Below, one piece after another: positions 9,305-17,869 of a stretch of 64,000 nt of DNA. The position numbers were made by a program, and so were the translations under genes. The stretch spans positions 2,061,305-2,125,304 of the forward strand of contig NZ_LT837803.1 of the NCBI RefSeq assembly GCF_900174485.1, in the 5' to 3' direction. The notes beneath the pieces were generated by a model that had not been told where the DNA came from, searched no databases, and saw nothing but the letters and a program-made list of their open reading frames with translations. The DNA is from Sterolibacterium denitrificans. Lineage in GTDB: Bacteria; Pseudomonadota; Gammaproteobacteria; Burkholderiales; Rhodocyclaceae. Numbering within the stretch: position 1 is the stretch's first letter; every line of letters begins with the position of its first letter.

Positions 9305-10063
9305 CTATGCGAAGATGTCCGCGCGGCCTTCACCTTCGACCGTCTTGACGAAATACTCACTCATCATCACCGTGGTGATGCGCCACAGCTTCAGCATGCG
9401 CATCACCGAGCGCAGCATGATCGCCATGTGCAGCATCAGTTGCCAACGGTTGCGCGCGCCGTAGAAGAGGAATTTATTCACCACGTGCTCGCGCGACGGC
9501 CAGGCTTCCTCGACGATGCCGTCGTAATGCGCGGCGCCCGGCGTCACGATCTCCTCGACGACGTTACGCACGTAGCGGCAGCGCGGCTGCATCCATTCGC
9601 TCATCGGCGACTGCCAGCCGAACCAGCGGCGCATCCACTCATCGCGCGGAATGCGCGGCGGGCGTTCGAGCAGGGTCACGGCGAGCACGCCGGGGCTGCG
9701 CTGGCCGTCGGGCCAGTCGCGCAGCCTGGCGTGCGGGGTTTCGCCGTAATCGCAGTATAGCCATGCGTCGACGCGATAGCCGGCGATCTCGAAGCCGGCG
9801 GCGCGCAGCACTTCTTCATGCGCGGCGCGCCGTGCCAACTGCGCGGCGTCGAGCCACAGGCAGACCTCGGCGGCGAACGGGCGCGGGCCGAGCAGCCGCG
9901 GTGCCGGCGAAGGCGTGTCGACGCGGTCGTCGGCGATGTTCATCTGCAGGCCGGCAACGCCGATCTGCAACAGTTGCGGCGCGCAATGTTCGAGCAGCGT
10001 CAGCCGGCATTCGAGCGGCATCATGCGGCGCCGCGGCCACAGCAGGTAGACGAATTTGTTCAT
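9305..10063 (-). CDS. EthD-like / dimeric alpha-beta-barrel family protein (putative)
   Basis: 252 residues, start at ATG 10063 preceded by a strong GGGAGGA. The ATG overlaps the stop of the upstream dehydrogenase gene (ATGA), so translation is coupled. Two related alpha/beta segments can be traced (MNKFVYLLWPRRRM..., and ...PGVLAVTLLERPPRIPRDEWMRRWFGWQSP), which resembles tandem EthD/Dabb folds. Such proteins occur beside steroid and terpenoid degradation genes. I cannot assign a reaction. It is the last gene of the four-gene operon 9305-12847; the tRNA promoter follows. Confidence 0.6.
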   Translation of the reverse strand: MNKFVYLLWPRRRMMPLECRLTLLEHCAPQLLQIGVAGLQMNIADDRVDTPSPAPRLLGPRPFAAEVCLWLDAAQLARRAAHEEVLRAAGFEIAGYRVDAWLYCDYGETPHARLRDWPDGQRSPGVLAVTLLERPPRIPRDEWMRRWFGWQSPMSEWMQPRCRYVRNVVEEIVTPGAAHYDGIVEEAWPSREHVVNKFLFYGARNRWQLMLHMAIMLRSVMRMLKLWRITTVMMSEYFVKTVEGEGRADIFA

Positions 10064-11208
10064 GCAGTCCTCCCGCTTCGCGCGACGAGCGCCCGCGCCG
10101 CCGGCAGCAACAGCGCCATGCCGTTGGCCTGCGTGTAGCGCGGCGCGTAGCCGAGTTCGCGTCGCGCCCGTTCGATCGACAGGCGCGAACTTTCGGCAAG
10201 GTTGTTCACCCCGCGTATCGTCAGCAGCGGTTGCGGCGCGCCGAGCCGGTGGGCGCTCTCCGCCGCCCAGGCGACGCCGCGGATCAGCCACATCGGCAGC
10301 CAGCGCTGCGGGTAGACATGGCCGAGTCCCTCGACCAGCGGACGGAACCAGTCCATGCCGTTCATCGGCTCGCCGTCGCTGATGTTGTAGGCGCGGCCGC
10401 CGACCGTTTGCGGGCATTCGCGCAGCGCCTGCGCCGCCAGCAGTTCGGCATCGACGAGGTTCTCGACGTGGGTGTTGTCGGTGAGCGCCGCCGGATCGCC
10501 GACGAGCACCTTGAACTTGCCGGCCGCGAGCTGTTCGACGAAGCTGCGGATTATCATCGAGCCCGTGTCCGAGCCCCAGATGCCGCCGGGCCGCAACGCG
10601 CAGACGCGCATGCCGCCCGGAGCCACGGCATGGGCATCGTCGGCGGCGAGCGCGACGCGTTCGGCTTCGATCTTGCTCAGCGTGTAGAGATCCTTCGCAT
10701 CGGCGACATAGGGCGCCGACTCGTCCTGCGCCATGTCGCCCGCTTTCGCGCTGAGCGCGACGTTGAACGAGCTGGTATGGACGAAGGCCGACACGCCGGC
10801 CTCCGCCGCCGCCCGCAGAACGTTGCGCGTGCCCTCGACATTGACGCCGAAGACGAGCGCGCGTTCGGCGGGCCGATAGATACTCAGCGTGTTGATCAGC
10901 GCGGCGGTGTGGAACACCGTGTCGATGCCGACACAAGCGGCGCGCACGGCGTCGGGGTCGCGCAGGTCGCCGACACGGGTTTCGATGTCGGCGTTGGCTA
11001 CGCCGCCGACGTCATGGCGATGCGGCAACACGTCGAAGCTGCGCACGCTGCAGCCGGCCGCGCTCAGCCGCTTCACCAGGGCGCGGCCGACATAGCCGGC
11101 GCCGCCGGTAACCAGGCAGCGGCGGCCGAGGCGCTCCGCCGTGAAGACGGGAGGCGCCGGGATGCGCGTGGCCGGCGTGGCGCTCGTCGCGTTATCGTTC
11201 GCGCTCAT
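10060..11208 (-). CDS. NAD-dependent epimerase/dehydratase family, 3beta-hydroxysteroid-dehydrogenase-like
   Basis: 382-residue extended short-chain dehydrogenase. The nucleotide-binding TGGAGYVGRALV motif lies near residue 35, followed by an acidic FDVLP strand (Asp, NAD preference). The catalytic Ser/Tyr/Lys set is seen in VHTSSFN and YTLSKIEAER. The FHTAALI and LRPGGIWG segments and overall length resemble 3beta-HSD/4alpha-carboxysterol dehydrogenases, which oxidise a 3beta-hydroxyl on a sterol or similar ring. Substrate is inference. ATGA overlaps join it both to the upstream SDR and to the downstream EthD-like gene. The first 25 residues are an Ala/Thr/Pro-rich extension. Confidence 0.82.
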   Translation of the reverse strand: MSANDNATSATPATRIPAPPVFTAERLGRRCLVTGGAGYVGRALVKRLSAAGCSVRSFDVLPHRHDVGGVANADIETRVGDLRDPDAVRAACVGIDTVFHTAALINTLSIYRPAERALVFGVNVEGTRNVLRAAAEAGVSAFVHTSSFNVALSAKAGDMAQDESAPYVADAKDLYTLSKIEAERVALAADDAHAVAPGGMRVCALRPGGIWGSDTGSMIIRSFVEQLAAGKFKVLVGDPAALTDNTHVENLVDAELLAAQALRECPQTVGGRAYNISDGEPMNGMDWFRPLVEGLGHVYPQRWLPMWLIRGVAWAAESAHRLGAPQPLLTIRGVNNLAESSRLSIERARRELGYAPRYTQANGMALLLPAARALVARSGRTA

Positions 11209-12020
11209 GTCGTGTAGATGTCCTGGGTAGCGCCGCTGAAGAAGGACGTGCGTTGCCGCCGCGTCATCAGGCGCGAGACGGCATTCACCAGGCGGTTGAT
11301 GCGGCCGGCGATATGCACCGGGCCATGCGGCAGCGCAGCGAGTCCTTCGCGCGCCACGTCGGCGGCGGCCATCGGCATCGCCTTGCCCTTCTTGGCTTCG
11401 GGCGTGCTGTTCTCGAAGCCCGGCGTCGAGGTCGCGCCGGCCACGCAGGCCAGCACGTCGACGCCCAGCGGACGCAGCTCGACCCACAGGCTTTCGGCAA
11501 GGATGGTGTTGAAGGCCTTGGTCGCCGCATAGCTCGTCACCATCGCCGAGCCCTGGAAGCCGGACATGCTCGACATCAGCAGTATGCCGCCGCGGCCGCG
11601 CGCGATCAGGCGCGGCGCGACGTGCTCGACCAGCGTGACGGGACCGCGGCAATTCACGTCGAGCGTGCGCAGATGATCGGCGAGCGGCACGCCGAGAAAC
11701 TTGCCGATGTGCGAGTAGCAGGCGTTGTAGACCAGCAGGCCGACATCTATGCCGTCGATAGCAGCGCTGAAACTCGTGGCCAGATCCGGCGCGGCCAGAT
11801 CGAGCGACACCGGCCGTACCTCGACGCCATATTGCGCGCGCAGCTTCCGCGCATCGGCTTCGAGCAGCTCGGCGCGGCGCGCCAGGGTGATCAGATTGAC
11901 GCCTTTGGCCGCGAGCTGATCGGCATAAGCCTGGCCGATGCCTTCCGACGCGCCGGCGATGACCACCCACGGGCCATAGCGGCGGCGGAACTCTTCGTCC
12001 GCCTCATTCGACAGGCTCAT
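11205..12020 (-). CDS. Short-chain dehydrogenase/reductase (second of a pair)
   Basis: 271-residue classical SDR. Cofactor loop AGASEGIGQAYA near residue 20, the NAC variant of the NNAG motif (LLVYNACYS), catalytic Ser in LLMSSMSGFQG and YAATKAF for Tyr/Lys. ATG 12020 has GAGGAG at good spacing and overlaps the previous stop. Clearly paralogous to the upstream SDR gene across its length, including the C-terminal LMTRRQRTSFFSG...IY motif. Members of this subfamily often act on steroid or fatty-acyl ketones; the substrate here is unknown. Confidence 0.9.
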   Translation of the reverse strand: MSLSNEADEEFRRRYGPWVVIAGASEGIGQAYADQLAAKGVNLITLARRAELLEADARKLRAQYGVEVRPVSLDLAAPDLATSFSAAIDGIDVGLLVYNACYSHIGKFLGVPLADHLRTLDVNCRGPVTLVEHVAPRLIARGRGGILLMSSMSGFQGSAMVTSYAATKAFNTILAESLWVELRPLGVDVLACVAGATSTPGFENSTPEAKKGKAMPMAAADVAREGLAALPHGPVHIAGRINRLVNAVSRLMTRRQRTSFFSGATQDIYTT

Positions 12021-12847
12021 GCTTTTCTCCTCGTCAGGCTGGCGCCGTAGATCTTGTGGTTCATGTCGCTGAAGAAGACGGTGCGGCGACGGCGCGTCAT
12101 CAGCGCGCCGAGCGCATGGCCCAGACGCGGCGCCCAGCCGGCCAGATGCGTCGGCTTGCGGCGGCGTTCCAGTTCGTCGAGCGCGCCGCGCGCGACGGCC
12201 TCGGGGCGCATCGGCATCGCCTGCGCCTGCTTCTCGGGCGGCGTCACCTGGTAAAAGCCCGGCGTGGCCATCGCGCCGGCGACGCAGCCGAGCACGTCGA
12301 CGCCGTGCGGCGCGAGTTCGTACCACAGCCCTTCGGCGAGCACGGTATCGAAGGCCTTGGTTGCCGCATAGGTCGCCAGCAGCGCCGAGCCCTGGAAGCC
12401 CGACATGCTCGACATCAGCACGATGCCGCCGCGCCCGCGCTGCTTGAGGCGCGGCGCGATGGTCGTCGTCAGCGCCAGCACGCCGCGGCAATTCACGTCG
12501 ATCATGCGCTGATGGTCGGCGAGCGACGTAGAGACGAACTCGTCGATGATCCACAGCGCCGCGTTGTACACCAGCAGGCCGATGTCGAGATCGGCGGTCG
12601 CGGCGGCGACGCGCTCGGCGAGATCGGGCGCCGCGAGGTCGACGGCCAAGGGGCGCACCTCGACGCGATGGCGCCGACGCAGCAATTCGGCATCGCGCTC
12701 CAGCGGCTCGACGCGGCGGCCGAGGGTGACGAGGTTCAGGCCGCGCTCGGCGAGCACGTGCGCATACGCCTGGCCGAGGCCCTCCGAAGCACCGGCGACG
12801 ATGGCCCAAGGGCCATAGCGCCGATAGAATTCCGGGAACAGGATCAT
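12017..12847 (-). CDS. Short-chain dehydrogenase/reductase (first gene of operon)
   Basis: 276 residues if started at ATG 12847, which aligns its RRYGPWAIVAGASEGLG region with the paralogue downstream. An ATG at 12883 would add 12 residues but lacks a ribosome site. GGAG lies 11 bases before 12847. Cofactor loop AGASEGLGQAYA, catalytic SSMSGFQG and YAATKAF are intact. It is the promoter-proximal gene of a four-gene set coupled throughout by ATGA overlaps and divergent from an AraC-type regulator, which likely controls it. Confidence 0.88.
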   Translation of the reverse strand: MILFPEFYRRYGPWAIVAGASEGLGQAYAHVLAERGLNLVTLGRRVEPLERDAELLRRRHRVEVRPLAVDLAAPDLAERVAAATADLDIGLLVYNAALWIIDEFVSTSLADHQRMIDVNCRGVLALTTTIAPRLKQRGRGGIVLMSSMSGFQGSALLATYAATKAFDTVLAEGLWYELAPHGVDVLGCVAGAMATPGFYQVTPPEKQAQAMPMRPEAVARGALDELERRRKPTHLAGWAPRLGHALGALMTRRRRTVFFSDMNHKIYGASLTRRKA

Positions 12848-13025
12848 TGGATTGCGCGCTCCATCTTCATCAACGGTTGCCATCGACAGCGAATCGCTGC
12901 ATTTTCATGGATCATATTCTCATGCCCACGACCGCCTCCACGCTTGGGGGAATCCGACATTCGATTGTGAAATTCCGCCACTGCCGGATGACGGCGAATG
13001 GTGCAGATAGCGTGGATGACGCGCA
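12848..13025. promoter_or_regulatory. Divergent control region between the SDR operon and the AraC-type regulator
   Basis: 178 bases without a gene separate the two divergent start codons. A GGAAT/ATTCC inverted repeat (12949-12953 and 12972-12976), with GAAT-N5-ATTC nested in its left part, is a candidate operator. I see no convincing -35/-10 pair for either direction, as would suit an activator-dependent promoter. Confidence 0.4.
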
Positions 13026-14054
13026 ATGACGGGCGCGTCCGTCGCCGCCGGGTACGCCCGCCTGCTGTCCGACTATCTGCGCGGACAGACGCAGGGCGCG
13101 TCGTTGAGCGCCGGGCAGGCCGCGTGGATCGAAGCCATCGACGCCAGCGCGGCCAACGCGGCCAGCGATGCGCACGCGCCGACGTCGCGCGCCGAATGGC
13201 TGGCGATGATCGCCGCGCTGGGCGAGCAGGCCGACGACCCTGCGCTGCCGCTCAAGATCGGCGCGGCCTTTCAGTTGCGCCATCTCGGCCTGGCCGGCCA
13301 TGTGCTGATCAATTGCACCACGCTGGGCGAGGCCGGCCGCCAGGTGGTGCGCTACAACCGGCTCATGGGCGATGTCGGCAACTCGCAACTGGTGCGGCGC
13401 GGCGACTGGGTCGAAGACATTTTCCAATGGCCGGAGGCCGGCGCGCCGCCGGCAGCGCTCGAACAGCTCTGGGCGGCGGCCACCGTGACGCTGGGACGCT
13501 GGCTGAGCGGTCGCGACGATCTGACCTGGCAAGCGCATTTCCGCTTCGCGCGGCCGCGCGATCTGACCGAATACGAACGCATCTTCGGCATCGCGCCGCG
13601 CTTCGGCCAGCCCGTTACCAAGCTGGTGTTTCCCGCCAGCGTACTCGACCTGTCGATCGCCACCGGCAACCCGGAACTGCGCGTCATCGCCGAAGCGCAG
13701 GCCGCCTCCGCGCTCAAGGCGCTGGACAGCGAACCGGAAATCCTGCGCCGCACGCGGCGGGCCATCGAGCAGCGGCTCGGCAGCGAACACGCCGCGCTCG
13801 ACGACATCGCCGCCCTGCTCGGCATGTCCGGACGCACGCTGCATCGCCGCCTCGCCGAGTGCGGCTGCAACTTCCGCGAACTCGCCGACGCCGTGCGTCG
13901 CGCACGCGCGGAGCGTTGCCTGCGCGATCCGACGATCCCGCTCGCCGAAATCGCCTTCCTGCTCGGCTACCGGGAGCAGAGCAATTTCCAGCATGCCTTC
14001 AAGCGCTGGACGGGACAGACGCCAGGCGAATTCCGCGCCAGACTAGGTCAATGA
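13026..14054 (+). CDS. AraC family transcriptional regulator (arabinose-binding-like N-terminal domain type)
   Basis: 342 residues. The N-terminal about 200 residues fit the ligand-sensing domain found in OruR/ArgR-like AraC regulators (AAFQLRHLGLAGHVLINCTTLGEA region). The C-terminal 100 residues carry the double helix-turn-helix, with LDDIAALLGMSGRTLHRRLAECGCNFRELADAVRRARAE and the signature IAFLLGYREQSNFQHAFKRWTGQTPGEFR. Divergent from the SDR/3beta-HSD operon, so probably its activator, responding to the operon's substrate. The ribosome site before ATG 13026 is weak. Confidence 0.9.
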   Translation: MTGASVAAGYARLLSDYLRGQTQGASLSAGQAAWIEAIDASAANAASDAHAPTSRAEWLAMIAALGEQADDPALPLKIGAAFQLRHLGLAGHVLINCTTLGEAGRQVVRYNRLMGDVGNSQLVRRGDWVEDIFQWPEAGAPPAALEQLWAAATVTLGRWLSGRDDLTWQAHFRFARPRDLTEYERIFGIAPRFGQPVTKLVFPASVLDLSIATGNPELRVIAEAQAASALKALDSEPEILRRTRRAIEQRLGSEHAALDDIAALLGMSGRTLHRRLAECGCNFRELADAVRRARAERCLRDPTIPLAEIAFLLGYREQSNFQHAFKRWTGQTPGEFRARLGQ

Positions 14055-14122
14055 ATGGATGGCGGCCCGGACTCGCCCAGCAACTTGCATCGGATCGTTC
14101 TCGCGGCGATTCTTGGCGGACT

Positions 14123-16255
14123 TTATTTCAACAAATTGCTTGGCAGCACCGGCAGCACGACGCTCGACGGCCGGCTGACGTCGTTGTAGATCGTGGTCAC
14201 GCCGCCATTGGCCAGGGATTGCGACGGGTAGTTCCAGACGCCCTGCGCCTGGTTGCTGGAACTGATCGAGATGCGCAACTTGTGGCCCTGCTTGATGACG
14301 GCGGCGGCGGGGAAGATTTCGACCGGCACCTTGACGGCCTGGCCGGGCACCAGCAGTTGCTTCGAGGCGATCGTGTAAGGATGCCAGGGCTGGATCATCT
14401 CGCCGCGCAGGTAGCGCGAACGAGTGGTGTCGACGGCGCGGAAGGCGGCCGACATCAGGCCGTTGGTGATCGGCCGCGCCACGCCGTCGGCGCCGACGTC
14501 GTCGACGCGAACCGAGAGCGCCGCCTCGGTAGCGGTCGAAGACATCCAGATGTCGGCCTGGATCGGGCCGTTGATGTAGTAATCGGAAGTCATCGTGCCG
14601 GTCTCGTAGTTGAGCGCGCTCTGGGCCTTCTCGACGGTATCGCTTTCCCTGTACCAGTCGAACAGGGGCAAGACGAAACCGAGGCTCCATTGCAGCCAGC
14701 TTATGGATTTCTCGCTGCTGTCGCTGGGAATCAGCCAGCCGCGCAGCAGCGTCCCCGCGCGGTTGGCGCCGGATTTGACGACCGGCGCGGGCGGCTCGCG
14801 GAGGGTATGAACGGCCTCATTGCCCTCCGGCGCGCTCGTACTCAGGGTCATGTCGCCATGCAGATACAGACGTTGCGGCACGGCTTGCGGATGCGGCCAG
14901 TCGCTGGCGGTGAGGTAGCGCGGCAGGCCCGTCGCGCTGAGGCCGGCGACATACTGGGTGACGGTCGGCTGTTTCTCGGCCCCGCTGTCGATGTCCTTCA
15001 GGTATTTGTCGAACCATTGCAGCAGCAGGCCGGTCGCGGCCGGCGCGCCATTCTCGAGCGGGTTGTTGCTATTGAGCAGCGCCGCGAGGATCGACTCCGC
15101 GTGAGCGCCGGGCACGATCAGCATCTTGGCGGCGACGTTGCGCTTGAGCTGCTCGTAGAGCAGCGGCTCGTTGCGCTGGAAGATGTCGCTCGATGAACCG
15201 ATGACGAAGGTCGGCACCTGAATGTTGCGCGCCTGTTCGATCGGCGAGCGGACGCTCCAGAAATCGCCGTCGTCGGTGGCGTAGCCGACCACGCCGCTCA
15301 GCGCATTGTCGATGAGCGGCAGGAGCACATCGTCGATGGCGGCGATATGCTCCTGCGTCGCGGCCCGGATCTGGTCGGCGTATTGCGGATACGTGGAAAT
15401 CGCCAGGTCGTTGAACACGCTGAGGGCCTGCGTCAGCGGCAGCCAGTTGGAGATGAACCAGGCATTGAGCATGCCGCCGGTGCCGATGGTGTCGCGCCAG
15501 GGGTCGCCCATCGGGACGTTGACGAAAGCGGCCTTGATCGAGGGATGCTGCTGGGCCGCGGTGAACAGCGAACTGATGCCGAGATAGGAGGTGCCGGCAA
15601 CGCCGATCTTGCCGTTCGACCAGGGCTGCTGGAGCACCCAATCGACGGCATCGGCGTAGGCGGCCTGTTCGAGCGGCCCGAACAGGTCCAGCTTGCCGTC
15701 GGAAACGCCCGAGCCGAGCGAATCCACCGTCACCGAAACGTAACCGCGGCGGATCATGAACTTGTCGGCGCCGCCGATACCCAGCGTGCTCGCCGGGGGC
15801 AGGAGCGAGGACAGCGCATTGCCGAGGTCGATACGATAGGCATTCTGGGTGAGGATGACCGGAAAGGTGTCGGCGATGGCATTGCCGTTTTCATCGGCCG
15901 GCAGCGCCACCAGCACCCCGAGCTTCTGGCCGGTGCGCGTGGTGATGAACTGCAGCGGCAGCTTGACGATGTTCGGATACTCGGCGGCGCGCGTGTAGTT
16001 GCGCCATTTCGCGGCGCCGTTGCTGGTGATGGCGGGGTTGTTCTGGCTGGTCAGGGCGCGGGTGCCGAGCGTCGTCGTCGCACCGCTCGAAGCGCCGGGA
16101 CCCGGATAGGATGGCGCGACGACGCTGACGCTCGAACCGGCCGAGCCCGCCCCCGCGCCGCCGTCCGAATCGGAATCGCCATTACAGGCAGTCAGCAAAC
16201 CAACGACTAAGCACGCCAATGCGCCGATACGCGCAACCCTGAGTTTTACACGCAC
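14123..16255 (-). CDS. CocE/NonD family (X-Pro dipeptidyl-peptidase-like) hydrolase, predicted lipoprotein
   Basis: 710 residues from a GTG start at 16255 with AGGAGGAG upstream. A lipoprotein signal ends at LLTAC (Cys24), followed by a Gly/Ser/Asp-rich linker, so the enzyme should be anchored outside the cytoplasm. The S15-type alpha/beta-hydrolase domain shows the nucleophile elbow GTSYLG (Ser223), an acid in GSSSDIF and the histidine in VPGAHAE. The C-terminal jelly-roll domain (YINGPIQADIW onward) is typical of X-Pro-DAP/CocE proteins. Substrate may be an ester or peptide-like bond; not determinable here. It converges with the AraC gene. Confidence 0.86.
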   Translation of the reverse strand: MRVKLRVARIGALACLVVGLLTACNGDSDSDGGAGAGSAGSSVSVVAPSYPGPGASSGATTTLGTRALTSQNNPAITSNGAAKWRNYTRAAEYPNIVKLPLQFITTRTGQKLGVLVALPADENGNAIADTFPVILTQNAYRIDLGNALSSLLPPASTLGIGGADKFMIRRGYVSVTVDSLGSGVSDGKLDLFGPLEQAAYADAVDWVLQQPWSNGKIGVAGTSYLGISSLFTAAQQHPSIKAAFVNVPMGDPWRDTIGTGGMLNAWFISNWLPLTQALSVFNDLAISTYPQYADQIRAATQEHIAAIDDVLLPLIDNALSGVVGYATDDGDFWSVRSPIEQARNIQVPTFVIGSSSDIFQRNEPLLYEQLKRNVAAKMLIVPGAHAESILAALLNSNNPLENGAPAATGLLLQWFDKYLKDIDSGAEKQPTVTQYVAGLSATGLPRYLTASDWPHPQAVPQRLYLHGDMTLSTSAPEGNEAVHTLREPPAPVVKSGANRAGTLLRGWLIPSDSSEKSISWLQWSLGFVLPLFDWYRESDTVEKAQSALNYETGTMTSDYYINGPIQADIWMSSTATEAALSVRVDDVGADGVARPITNGLMSAAFRAVDTTRSRYLRGEMIQPWHPYTIASKQLLVPGQAVKVPVEIFPAAAVIKQGHKLRISISSSNQAQGVWNYPSQSLANGGVTTIYNDVSRPSSVVLPVLPSNLLK

Positions 16256-16566
16256 GATATTCTCCTCCTGAAGGTTTTCCGTTTTTGCCTGCAGCGCGAT
16301 TGCTCTGGCTCCGGCTACGGTTTATGGGTACAGGTGTGCGCCGTATGTTATCCGGGTTGCAGACAAAGTTCAAACCGATGTTTGAATCGTTTGTTTTGGC
16401 GGCACCCCCGCCAGATACGCAGGCATCGACAAGATGCTGCCGTTCGGCTTCGGAATTTGGAAGGAAAGGACGCCACCGACATGCATGGCGTCCACCTTCA
16501 TTTCGTTTCACATGGGCAGCGGGAAGCCAGGCTCGACTCTCTGGCGGATTGCCTAAACCGTTCGTT
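16256..16566. other. Gene-free gap of about 310 bases
   Basis: Lies upstream of the CocE-like gene and downstream of the DUF4166 gene, both on the minus strand. It should contain the promoter of the CocE-like gene. I see no convincing promoter, repeat or RNA gene; frames open here continue as antisense of neighbours. Confidence 0.5.
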
Positions 16567-17439
16567 CTAAGGCTGACGGATCTGGGTAGTGAATGTTCCG
16601 GCGTATCGGAAGACCTGCCCGAAAACTGGATGCGTCAGCCGAAAGTCCATGGCAAATCCGTTTCCTGGCAGGCCGCATTCAACGATGGTCGTGTGACCGA
16701 GGATCATCCATTCGGGGAGCCCGACCACAAAACGCCCCAGCTTCAATACGAAGCGCACGCCTTCGTAGCGCAGGTGGTTTCCCTCCACCCGAACCGCCAT
16801 TTCCAACCCCATCACCGGATTCACGAACTCGATCAGGCGATTCCCCTCCGCAGCAATCCAATGGCTGTTGAAGGTGACTCGCTTCCCGTCCGGAAATTGC
16901 ATTGTCCTCCGCCAATACTGGCAATCGGCTACGACATCCTTCTCGACTCGTGTCGGGATCTGTTTCCCGGAACGGGGAAGAAGTGCTCCGAATCGATGCA
17001 GCAGCCAGAGATACGGCTTCATCCAGACGGGGAACTCGATATCCATATGGCCAACATCGACGTTGGGGCCAAGCTGGTAATGCGCTTGCAGCGACGCAGG
17101 AAGCCGGGCCCAGCCGTCGTCGCCCAGCGCGCAGTGCATGAGACTTTTCATGATGAGACTCCCGGAATGTGCTTGAACACCATCAGCCCGATCCTCGTAG
17201 GTGCATTCGCCATCCATCAGGGCAGCCAGGCGGTCGAGCGCGGCCGGGCAATCGACGCGCGTCAGCGTCGACTGCCCGTAGGCTGCCTTCGCCGTTTCCG
17301 CGACCTCGACGGACAATTGCGGCCGCAAGCCGAGGGCCATCTGCACCAGCAGGAAAGCCAGACCGATGGCGATGGCGTAGAGGATGAAAAATAGCTTGCC
17401 TGGCAATTGCGCCTGCAGAATGCCCAGGAGCGACGGCAT
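16567..17439 (-). CDS. DUF4166 domain protein with N-terminal membrane segment
   Basis: 290 residues from ATG 17439 (a TTG two codons upstream is the alternative). A hydrophobic helix at about 14-36 (KLFFILYAIAIGLAFLLVQMALG) anchors the protein. The C-terminal 190 residues match DUF4166: LPASLQAHYQLG entry, RRTMQFPDGKRVTFNS strand pair, and the terminal MDFRLTHPVFGQVFRYAGTF. DUF4166 is often fused to saccharopine-dehydrogenase-like or DoxX-like domains; here it stands alone. Function unknown. No Shine-Dalgarno is evident. Confidence 0.7.
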   Translation of the reverse strand: MPSLLGILQAQLPGKLFFILYAIAIGLAFLLVQMALGLRPQLSVEVAETAKAAYGQSTLTRVDCPAALDRLAALMDGECTYEDRADGVQAHSGSLIMKSLMHCALGDDGWARLPASLQAHYQLGPNVDVGHMDIEFPVWMKPYLWLLHRFGALLPRSGKQIPTRVEKDVVADCQYWRRTMQFPDGKRVTFNSHWIAAEGNRLIEFVNPVMGLEMAVRVEGNHLRYEGVRFVLKLGRFVVGLPEWMILGHTTIVECGLPGNGFAMDFRLTHPVFGQVFRYAGTFTTQIRQP

Positions 17440-17542
17440 ACCCAAGCGTATCGAACCCTATAGCTACCATATCGCCGATGCGCCGGAACGATTGGCCGAT
17501 GGTTTCGACACGCTGACCCTACCCATCGTATAGGGGGGAAAG

Positions 17543-17869
17543 GTGGATACCCTCGACACAAGGCAAGCGGCGGACTTTCTGCGAATTCATCCGGTCACCC
17601 TGCACGGCAAGACGCGCAAGGGTGAAATACCCGGCGCGAAGATCGGCAGGCGTTGGGTCTATCTGCGGGTTGATCTGATAGCCTATGTACGCGCACAATA
17701 TGCGCTGCGCGTGTCGCAGGGTGACAGACAGGAGAATTACGGATGTCACTTATCAGGCGCAAAAACTCTCCCAGTTGGTGGGTCAAATTCACCGTCATGG
17801 GAGAAACGGTATATCGCAGCAGTGGGACGGCCGACAGAGCGAAAGCGCAGGAGTATCACGACCGCCTGA
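17543..17869 (+). CDS. Excisionase-like helix-turn-helix protein
   Basis: 108-residue frame from a GTG start preceded by GGGGGGAAA. Residues 1-55 form a MerR/excisionase-type helix-turn-helix (TRQAADFLRIHPVTLHGKTRKGEIPGAKIGRRWVY), the pattern of small DNA-binding proteins that direct integrases toward excision. The last 40 or so residues run in another frame over the start of the integrase gene (127 base overlap) and have no recognisable fold, so the functional protein may be only the N-terminal half. Confidence 0.75.
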   Translation: MDTLDTRQAADFLRIHPVTLHGKTRKGEIPGAKIGRRWVYLRVDLIAYVRAQYALRVSQGDRQENYGCHLSGAKTLPVGGSNSPSWEKRYIAAVGRPTERKRRSITTA

